This document shows, one piece after another, positions 25,502 to 30,484 of a DNA stretch of 30,484 nucleotides. Position numbers and translations under genes: made by a program. The notes under the pieces were generated by a model. It had not been told where the DNA came from, did no database searches, and saw only the letters and a program-made list of their open reading frames with translations. Each line of letters starts with the position of its first letter. The stretch's first letter is position 1. The DNA comes from Clostridiales bacterium. Lineage in GTDB: Bacteria > Bacillota > Clostridia > Christensenellales > Aristaeellaceae. Location: positions 1 through 30,484 of the forward strand of contig SFGO01000022.1 of NCBI GenBank assembly GCA_004556545.1, written 5' to 3'.

Positions 25502-25705
25502 TTACTGAATCGTCAATTGAGTGCTTTTCGCCCGAACATTTATTGAATGCTGCGATAGCGAGCTAAATGCGGCGCAGCATCTATAGGTGGCTGTATACAG
25601 CTGCTTTTGCCTTATTTGCGATAAGCATCCTGCCTCTCCGTCCGTGAGAAAATGCAAAAGGCTTTCTAATGGCGTTTCATCAATGTGTCGCATATGGCTG
25701 TGCAC
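25502..25705 (-). CDS. Small open frame after the DUF6171-like gene, unknown
   Basis: This 67-codon frame begins at GTG 25705, 3 bp after the stop of the cysteine-rich gene; an internal ATG at 25693 is an alternative, with GAAGGG about 11 bp before it. It includes HIDETPLESLLHFLTDGEAG. A palindrome GCTGTATACAGC (25590-25601) and an 8-bp hairpin stem (25547-25554/25573-25580) lie inside it, which speaks somewhat against coding. The family is not recognised. The region 25217-25341 contains nothing I can identify. Confidence 0.25.
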   Translation of the reverse strand: MHSHMRHIDETPLESLLHFLTDGEAGCLSQIRQKQLYTATYRCCAAFSSLSQHSINVRAKSTQLTIQ

Positions 25706-25708
25706 CCT

Positions 25709-25960
25709 TCACCATTTCCCCGGCACCGCCGGACACCTCATCCCCGCCTTTGCGGCGCGGGCCTCCACATAACACCCGCATAACAGGCAGGTCCCGTCCG
25801 AAAGCTCCTCACATTCCCGGCAGATTGCCAAACGCCGATCCGCTTCCCCCGATGAAGCCCGAAGCTCCTCCGGCAGGGAAGCGACGTAGTCCGCAATCAG
25901 CTCCGCCAATGCTTTCCCTTCGGGAAACTCGCCCAGTAAACAGCGGCAGGGCGGGGTCAT
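25709..25960 (-). CDS. Small cysteine-rich protein, DUF6171-like
   Basis: This is an 83-residue protein with paired cysteines: C-x-C at 5-7, Cys47, Cys50, Cys58, Cys61, Cys63 and Cys76, suggesting a bound zinc or other metal. The run EARAAKAGMRCP near the C-terminus and SLPEELRA in the middle match what I recall of the uncharacterised DUF6171 family of Clostridia. Its ATG overlaps the TGA of the GH51 gene upstream (ATGA), so it should be translated by coupling. No function is known. A helper role for the arabinosidase is possible but rests only on the overlap. Confidence 0.7.
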   Translation of the reverse strand: MTPPCRCLLGEFPEGKALAELIADYVASLPEELRASSGEADRRLAICRECEELSDGTCLLCGCYVEARAAKAGMRCPAVPGKW

Positions 25961-27423
25961 CCCAGCGTGATCTCGGCCACAGCGCAGGCGGGCAGACGAA
26001 TGCTCACCCGGCTTCCCGTCAGCACCAGCCCCTCCAGCGGACGAATTTCCGCAGGCGCGGAGGTGAAGTCGTTGTACATGTCCATGCTTCCGGACAGGAT
26101 CCGACCCCGCACGCCCGTTGCGTCGAAATCCTTCAGCTGAATGTCCAGCTCCATGTCTTCCGTGGGGGAGGCGTTGGAACAGGTGATGGTCAAAAGCCCG
26201 TCCTTCAGGGAAGCGGAGGCGCTGAGCTGAGGCACGGCGTTTTCGCCCTCGCCTGCCTGCGCGCATTGAATGTCTGTTTCCACCTGCATTGCGTCCTGAT
26301 GGGCCTTGTATAGATCGAATACATGATAGGTGGGCGTTTTGATGGTGCGATCGCCCTCGGTCAGCAAAACGGCCTGCAGTACGTTGACCACCTGCGCCAG
26401 ATTGGCCATGGCCAGCCGGTCGCAGTGACGGATGAAAATATCCAGCGTGACAGCCGCGACCTGCGCATCCCGCATGGTGTTCTGCTGGTACAGGAAGCCG
26501 GGATTGGTGCCGGGCTCCACCTGGAACCAGGTGCCCCATTCGTCCACGATCAGCCCTACCCGGTGCTCCGGGTCGTAGCGATCCATCACGGCCAGATGGC
26601 TCTGGATCAGCTCGTCCATCTTCCGGGCCTTTTTCAGCGTCTCAAAATACTGGGCCTGCGTGAAGCCGGTGGCGGGCTGCTTGGTGTCCCAGCCGCCGGG
26701 AACGGTGTAGTAGTGCATGGTCAGGCCGTCCAGAAAGCGCCCGGCGATGGACATGACTTTGTCCGTCCAGTCCGTGTCGCCCTCGTTGGGGCCGCAGGCG
26801 ATGCGGTACAGTCGGTTTTCGCCGTAGTTGCGGCAGTAGGTCTGATAGCGGCGGAATTCATCGGCGTAGAATTCCGGCCGCATGTTGCCGCCGCAGCCCC
26901 AGCTTTCGTTGCCCACGCCCCAGTATTTCACCGTCCATGGCTCCCGCTGGCCGTTGGCCCAGCGCGTCCGGGCCACGGTGGAATCGCTGCCGCTGGTCAG
27001 GTATTCCACCCACTCGCTCATTTCCTGCACGGTGCCGCTGCCCAGATTGGCGTTGATGTACGGCTCGCAGCCCAGCTGGCGGCACAGCTCCATGAATTCG
27101 TGAGTGCCGAAGGAATTGTCCTCCACCACGCCGCCCCAGTTGGTGTTGACCATGCGCTTGCGGCCTTCCTTAGGGCCGATACCGTCCCGCCAATGGTATT
27201 CGTCGGCAAAGCAGCCGCCGGGCCAGCGCAGCACGGGGATCTTCACGTTCCGCAGCGCCTTCACCGCGTCGGCGCGCATGCCGTTCACATTGCGGATTTT
27301 GCTGTCTTCCCCTACGTACAGGCCGTCGTAAATGCAGCGGCCCAGATGCTCCGAGAAATGTCCGAAAAGCTGCCGGCGAATGGTTCCTTTGGATTGCCCG
27401 GCCGAAACTGTCAGTTGTGCCAT
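25957..27423 (-). CDS. abfA: GH51 alpha-L-arabinofuranosidase, GC-rich copy
   Basis: This is a 488-residue GH51 enzyme. Diagnostic segments are GHFSEHLGRCIYDGLYVG, RWPGGCFADEYHWRDGIGP, acid/base Glu173 in WGVGNESWGCGG and nucleophile Glu295 in LIVDEWGTWF. There is no signal peptide, so it works inside the cell on imported arabino-oligosaccharides. AAAGGAG precedes the ATG. It resembles well-known AbfA-type enzymes more than the GH51 in the AT-rich island, and its base composition matches the chromosome, so it is probably the resident copy. Possible regulation: a palindromic site 17-32 bp upstream of the start. It overlaps the small cysteine-rich gene by four bases. Confidence 0.95.
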   Translation of the reverse strand: MAQLTVSAGQSKGTIRRQLFGHFSEHLGRCIYDGLYVGEDSKIRNVNGMRADAVKALRNVKIPVLRWPGGCFADEYHWRDGIGPKEGRKRMVNTNWGGVVEDNSFGTHEFMELCRQLGCEPYINANLGSGTVQEMSEWVEYLTSGSDSTVARTRWANGQREPWTVKYWGVGNESWGCGGNMRPEFYADEFRRYQTYCRNYGENRLYRIACGPNEGDTDWTDKVMSIAGRFLDGLTMHYYTVPGGWDTKQPATGFTQAQYFETLKKARKMDELIQSHLAVMDRYDPEHRVGLIVDEWGTWFQVEPGTNPGFLYQQNTMRDAQVAAVTLDIFIRHCDRLAMANLAQVVNVLQAVLLTEGDRTIKTPTYHVFDLYKAHQDAMQVETDIQCAQAGEGENAVPQLSASASLKDGLLTITCSNASPTEDMELDIQLKDFDATGVRGRILSGSMDMYNDFTSAPAEIRPLEGLVLTGSRVSIRLPACAVAEITLG

Positions 27424-27439
27424 AGCGGCTCCTTTCTGA

Positions 27440-27455
27440 AAAACAACGTTATTTT
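27440..27455. promoter_or_regulatory. Palindrome before the GC-rich GH51 gene, candidate operator
   Basis: AAAACAACGTTATTTT is a near-perfect 16-bp palindrome centred on AACGTT, immediately upstream of the ribosome site. It lies about 30 bp downstream of the candidate promoter, where a repressor could block transcription. A LacI- or GntR-type protein is conceivable; none is encoded nearby. Confidence 0.4.
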
Positions 27456-27483
27456 GGAAAACGAAAAACAGATTCCCTCATTC

Positions 27484-27511
27484 AGCATAGCAGATTTTTC
27501 CGGTTTTGCAA
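27484..27511 (-). promoter_or_regulatory. Candidate promoter of the GC-rich GH51 gene
   Basis: On the minus strand TTGCAA (27506-27511) and TATGCT (27484-27489) are 16 bp apart. It is a moderate match to sigma-A consensus. The opposite strand of this gap (27424-27621) shows no equally good promoter for the plus-strand gene that follows. Confidence 0.4.
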
Positions 27512-27621
27512 GAACCTTTTTTATGCGGATTTTGCTCATTTCGCGTCATCCCCATTCTTCCCCTCCGCTCCGGAATAAAAAGCTCCCCGCCGCGGCAGTC
27601 TACCGGCGAGGTGATGTTTCG

Positions 27622-28050
27622 ATGATGCCCAGAGAAGAACTGCTGCAATACATTCATAAGACCGCCGATATGGGCGTGGCCGGGCTGGAGGATGTGCTGC
27701 CCAAAACGCAGGATCAGGAGCTTTTCGCCGCGCTGGAAAAGCAGAAGACCCAGTACGAAAAGGTTCGGCAGGAGGCCCGAAAACTGCTGGAAAAGCAGGG
27801 GGAGAGCGCCAATGATGCGGCGGCCGTGGCCAAGCTGTCCGCCAATATGATGAGCGCGGGCAAGCTGCTGCTGAATTCCAGTGCGGAAAAGATCGCGGAA
27901 ATGACCATTCAGGGCACGACCATGGGCGTGACCAAGACCATTCAGCACCTTCGGGATTACGACGGGGAAGACGAAAGCGCCCTCCGGCTGGGAGAGCGCC
28001 TTTTGAAAATTCAGGAAGAGAATGTGGAGGAAATGAAGCGGTTCCTGTAG
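27622..28050 (+). CDS. Small helical protein of unknown function
   Basis: This 142-residue, strongly helical and charged protein begins MMPREELLQYIHKTADMGV and ends EENVEEMKRFL. Heptad-like hydrophobic spacing suggests a four-helix bundle, like ferritin-like or spore-associated small proteins, but I cannot name the family with confidence. There are no cysteines, no signal peptide and no membrane segment. The start at 27622 is supported by GAGGTG about 7 bp upstream. The open frame continues far upstream antisense to the GH51 gene, which is fortuitous. It converges on degV with a single base between the two stop codons and no terminator. Confidence 0.75.
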   Translation: MMPREELLQYIHKTADMGVAGLEDVLPKTQDQELFAALEKQKTQYEKVRQEARKLLEKQGESANDAAAVAKLSANMMSAGKLLLNSSAEKIAEMTIQGTTMGVTKTIQHLRDYDGEDESALRLGERLLKIQEENVEEMKRFL

Positions 28051-28051
28051 T

Positions 28052-28921
28052 CTACCGCCAGGTATCCTTTCCAAGGAAGAACAGCGCCAGCGCGCCCGGG
28101 CCTACGTGTGCGCCGGTGACGGGCTCGTATTTCACCGTCAGGAACTGGGCGTCCGGGCAGGTTTCCCGGATGAGCGCTTCCAGCGTGTCCGCGTCCTCCC
28201 GGCAGTCCGCGTGGGCGATGCCGATCAGCTGCTTCTCGTTGGGATTGATCTTTTCCCGCAGCGCGTCCGCCAGATGGCGAATGGCTTTCTTTCGGCCGCG
28301 CACTTTGCCCGTTACGATGATACGTCCCTGCTCGTCCGATTCCAGAATGGGCTTGATCTGCAGCACGGAGCCGACCATGGCCGTCACCCGGCTGACCCGG
28401 CCGCCCCGCTGCAGGTGCATCAGATCGTCCACGGTAAACACCTGCTGCATCCGGCTGCGGTAGTTGCGCAGCATGGCCAGCACTTCGTCCATGGACGCGC
28501 CTGCTTTGCGCATCCGGGCCGCTTCCAGCACCAGCAGGCCCTCGCCCAGCGACGCGCCGCGGGTGTCGAAGGTCTCGATGCGGACGCTTGGGATCTCTTC
28601 CCGCACCCGGGCCGCCGCCGCTTCCGACGCGCCGTAAGCGCCGCTGATGCCGGAGGACATGCCGATATACAGAACGTCGCCCTGGGCCGCGCAGCGGGTC
28701 ATGGCCTCATAATAGGTTTCCTGCGCCACCATGGAGGTGGTGGCCCGAACGCCGGAACGCAGCTTGCCGTAATAATCCCGGTCGTCAAAAATTTCTGTTT
28801 CCATGCAGGTATATTCCCTGCCGTCTAGAATATAGGCAAAGGGCACCCTGACCAGCGCCCATTCCTCGCAGACCGGCGCGGGCAGGTTGGCGGATGTGTC
28901 CGTTAGAATCGAATAGCTCAT
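28052..28921 (-). CDS. DegV family protein (FakB-type fatty-acid-binding), copy 1
   Basis: This is a 289-residue DegV-fold protein. Such proteins bind a fatty acid and present it to the kinase FakA for phosphorylation, feeding phospholipid synthesis. Family landmarks are ILTDTSANLP at the N-terminus, GMSSGISGAYGA, FDTRGASLGEG, FTVDDLMHLQRGGRVS and a C-terminal GAHVGPGALALFFLG. I place the start at ATG 28921, behind GGGAGGTG; the open frame extends 21 codons further upstream but would include the promoter. No FakA kinase gene is in the window. It is divergent from a second degV gene, with which it shares a repeat-rich regulatory region. Confidence 0.9.
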   Translation of the reverse strand: MSYSILTDTSANLPAPVCEEWALVRVPFAYILDGREYTCMETEIFDDRDYYGKLRSGVRATTSMVAQETYYEAMTRCAAQGDVLYIGMSSGISGAYGASEAAAARVREEIPSVRIETFDTRGASLGEGLLVLEAARMRKAGASMDEVLAMLRNYRSRMQQVFTVDDLMHLQRGGRVSRVTAMVGSVLQIKPILESDEQGRIIVTGKVRGRKKAIRHLADALREKINPNEKQLIGIAHADCREDADTLEALIRETCPDAQFLTVKYEPVTGAHVGPGALALFFLGKDTWR

Positions 28922-28955
28922 GTGCAAGCGCACCTCCCAGAAAGAAGTCGCTCTC

Positions 28956-28984
28956 ATCATAGCGCCGAAGCAGGGGTAGAGCAA
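28956..28984 (-). promoter_or_regulatory. Promoter of degV copy 1
   Basis: On the minus strand TTGCTC (28979-28984), 17 bp, then TATGAT (28956-28961). This predicts a leader of about 28 nt and supports the ATG start at 28921. Confidence 0.6.
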
Positions 28985-29045
28985 GGAATAAACCGGGGGA
29001 ACGGACTCTCTGGACCATAGAGCCGCAAAGCCTTGATTTTTCTGG

Positions 29046-29074
29046 CACTCTACGAATTGTAGAGTGGCTTTTTT
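29046..29074 (+). terminator. Terminator-like hairpin between the divergent degV genes
   Basis: CACTCTAC (29046-29053) and GTAGAGTG (29059-29066) form a perfect 8-bp stem, followed by GC and six T. It has the form of an intrinsic terminator on the plus strand although no plus-strand gene ends upstream. It could be an attenuator or an operator dyad. Confidence 0.55.
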
Positions 29075-29127
29075 CGGATTCTACGATCCGGTTTCGCATC
29101 GTAGAGTGATCCTACCGGAATCGTAGG
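29046..29127. repeat. Array of CTACGAT/ATCGTAG elements between divergent degV genes
   Basis: Within 82 bp the core CTACGA(A/T) or its complement appears five times: 29048-29055, 29057-29064, 29080-29087, 29098-29105 and 29120-29126. Neighbouring elements are inverted, giving dyads at 29046-29066, 29079-29106 and an overlapping pairing of 29081-29091 with 29115-29126. These alternatives are mutually exclusive as hairpins. Likely binding sites for a shared regulator, or a folded leader. Confidence 0.65.
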
Positions 29128-29157
29128 TTGCGCAGGGGCCGGACAGCGTGCTACCAT
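29128..29157 (+). promoter_or_regulatory. Candidate promoter of degV copy 2
   Basis: TTGCGC (29128-29133), an 18-bp spacer and TACCAT (29152-29157). If used, the CTACGAT array lies directly upstream of the -35, a position suited to a regulator. The match is modest. Confidence 0.35.
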
Positions 29158-29206
29158 AAGCCTGCAACAAGCCGCCGATGGGCGGTGAAAAGGAGTGAAC
29201 CCTTTC

Positions 29207-30094
29207 ATGGCAGACTACATTCTCAGCTGCTGTTCCACGGCCGATCTGACCAAAGAGCATTTTGATTCCCGCGATATTCATTACATTTGCTTCCACTTCA
29301 TGCTGGACGGCGTGGACTACCCGGACGATCTGGGCCAGTCCGTGCCCTTTGACGAGTTCTACCGCCGCATGGCGGAGGGCTCCGACACCCGCACCAGTCA
29401 GGTGAACGTATCCGAATACGTGGAGTACTTCACCCCCTTCCTGGAGGCGGGAAAGGACGTGCTGCACGTCAGCCTGTCCGGCGGCCTCAGCGGCACGGTG
29501 AATGCCGCCCGCAACGCCGCCAGCATTCTGGGCGAACGCTTCCCGGAGCGGAAGATCTACGTGGTGGACTCTTTGGGCGCGTCCTCCGGCTACGGCCTTC
29601 TGATGGACAAAGCCGCCGACCTGCGGGACGGCGGCATGAGCATCGACGAGCTGCGGGACTGGGTGGAGGCCCACAAGCTGGACGTTCACCACTGGTTCTT
29701 CTCCACCGACCTGACCTTTTACATCAAGGGCGGCCGCGTGTCCAAGACGGCGGGCTTCATCGGCACCATTCTGGGCATCTGCCCCCTGCTGAACATGGAC
29801 GACAAGGGCCGTCTGATTCCCCGGGAAAAGATCCGCACCAAGAAGCGGGTCATTCGGGAAATCGTGGACAAGATGGAGCAGTGCGCCGAGGGCGGACTGA
29901 ACTACAGCGGCAAATGCTACATCAGCGAATCCGCCTGCATGGAGGACGCCAAGGCCGTGGCCGCGCTGGTGGAAGCCCGCTTCCCCCATCTGAACGGCAA
30001 GGTGGAGATCAACAGCATCGGCACCACCATCGGCAGCCACACCGGCCCCGGCACCGTTGCCCTCTTCTTCTTCGGCGCCCCCCGCAGGGGTTAA
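29207..30094 (+). CDS. DegV family protein (FakB-type fatty-acid-binding), copy 2
   Basis: This is a 295-residue DegV protein with the same two-domain fold as its divergent neighbour. Visible family segments are ILSCCSTADLT at the N-terminus, SLSGGLSGTVNAA, VVDSLGASSG, FSTDLTFYIKGGRVSK and a C-terminal SHTGPGTVALFFFG. The serine- and glycine-rich loops hold the fatty-acid carboxylate in characterised relatives. ATG 29207 is preferred, 11 bp behind AAAAGGAG; an in-frame GTG at 29195 overlaps that site. Having two different FakB-type genes side by side suggests preference for different fatty acids. Its TAA stop forms part of hairpin 1 of the structured repeat. Confidence 0.92.
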   Translation: MADYILSCCSTADLTKEHFDSRDIHYICFHFMLDGVDYPDDLGQSVPFDEFYRRMAEGSDTRTSQVNVSEYVEYFTPFLEAGKDVLHVSLSGGLSGTVNAARNAASILGERFPERKIYVVDSLGASSGYGLLMDKAADLRDGGMSIDELRDWVEAHKLDVHHWFFSTDLTFYIKGGRVSKTAGFIGTILGICPLLNMDDKGRLIPREKIRTKKRVIREIVDKMEQCAEGGLNYSGKCYISESACMEDAKAVAALVEARFPHLNGKVEINSIGTTIGSHTGPGTVALFFFGAPRRG

Positions 30095-30211
30095 GGGGCA
30101 GTGCCCCTTAACCCCACACCGCGCCCATAGGGCGCGGGGCAGCTCGTGGGAAAGTAAGCTGGCCGTGAAGCTACCGCCGCTCGGCGACAGGCCTCGCGGC
30201 TCGCCGGTCTG
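30091..30211 (+). repeat. Three-hairpin intergenic repeat, copy 4 (after degV copy 2)
   Basis: Hairpin 1 is TTAAGGGG/CCCCTTAA around CAGTG (30091-30111) and contains the stop codon. Hairpin 2 is CCGCGCCC ATA GGGCGCGG (30119-30137). Hairpin 3 is GCCGC-TC-GGC, loop GACAG, GCC-TC-GCGGC (30176-30200). The order and spacing are the same as in copies 1-3. Confidence 0.88.
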
Positions 30212-30325
30212 GCAGGGCGATGCCCTGCACCCCACACCGCGCCCTTTGGGCGCGGGGCTGCTCGTGGGACACGCGGCTTGGCCGGGGTTTTACCGCCGCT
30301 CGGCGACAGGCCTCGCGGCTCGCGC
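30212..30325 (+). repeat. Three-hairpin intergenic repeat, copy 5 (tandem)
   Basis: Hairpin 1 has a new sequence but the same form, GCAGGGC/GCCCTGC (30212-30228). Hairpin 2 keeps the stem with a TTT loop (30237-30255). Hairpin 3 equals that of copy 4 (30295-30319). It directly follows copy 4. Confidence 0.88.
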
Positions 30326-30484
30326 CCCCAAACCCGCTGGCCGATGACCTTCCAAAATCGGCCAACCAACAGGAAACCATCCCACCCCGCAAGGGGTAAG
30401 CCTGCCCACCGCCAACTGCGGGGGAGCAGAGCGGCGATAGGCAGCGGAGGGAAAAAGGCCCGCCCATTTTGACGGCGGAAAAAG
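30326..30484. other. Gene-free right end with an additional hairpin
   Basis: No gene is supported here. TGGCCGAT (30338-30345) pairs with ATCGGCCA (30357-30364). GC-rich segments further right resemble repeat pieces but do not form a full unit. The region may continue the repeat cluster beyond the window. Confidence 0.5.

Noticed and set aside
26323..27621. Long plus-strand frame running into the small helical protein
   Set aside because: Its upstream part is antisense to the GH51 gene. The ribosome site and protein-like composition begin only at 27622.
30057..30484. Several short open frames across the structured repeats
   Set aside because: They are translations of the repeat in various frames, recur at each repeat locus, and have no ribosome sites.

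Overview
The window looks like a piece of chromosome from a moderately GC-rich member of the Clostridia (Firmicutes). This rests on strong AGGAGG-type ribosome sites, DegV proteins, LplB/LplC-type sugar permeases, an AraC-type regulator of the Firmicutes style and a DUF6171-like small protein. The protein content alone does not place it below class level; a Christensenellales/Oscillospirales-like gut anaerobe would fit.

Left part (1-15.5 kb, plus strand throughout). The window opens in the last bases of a 5S rRNA gene and its terminator, so an rRNA operon lies just outside. A two-gene unit follows (Mrr-type restriction endonuclease, GNAT acetyltransferase). Next come gyrB and gyrA (DNA gyrase), separated by about 400 bp of structured repeat. 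Then there is a tight run of three tandem GT-C-type membrane glycosyltransferase paralogues, followed by the two halves of a heterodimeric ABC exporter. The third glycosyltransferase carries an apparent one-base frameshift in a T run.

Middle part (15.9-25.2 kb, minus strand). This is an AT-richer arabinoside-utilisation island: an AraC regulator, a GH127 beta-L-arabinofuranosidase, an extracellular sugar-binding protein, two CUT1-type permeases, a GH51 alpha-L-arabinofuranosidase and a clan GH-A glycosidase. No transport ATPase is present, so a shared ATPase elsewhere is expected. All three enzymes lack signal peptides. The inferred scheme is import of short arabinose-containing oligosaccharides and intracellular trimming of both alpha and beta linkages. 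Base composition falls sharply here, suggesting horizontal acquisition. A 0.5-kb stretch with no recognisable gene (25.2-25.7 kb) separates it from a second, GC-rich GH51 gene that overlaps a small cysteine-rich protein gene.

Right part (27.6-30.5 kb). A small helical protein of unknown function is followed by two divergent degV genes (fatty-acid-binding FakB-type). The shared promoter region of the degV pair carries an array of CTACGAT/ATCGTAG dyads.

The most unusual feature is a dispersed, roughly 115-bp, three-hairpin repeat. It is present in five copies at three places: after gyrB, after the second ABC gene and after the second degV. It always has the same orientation and starts on or within 3 bp of the stop codon. 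Stem sequences differ between copies but stay base-paired, so the structure itself appears to be maintained.
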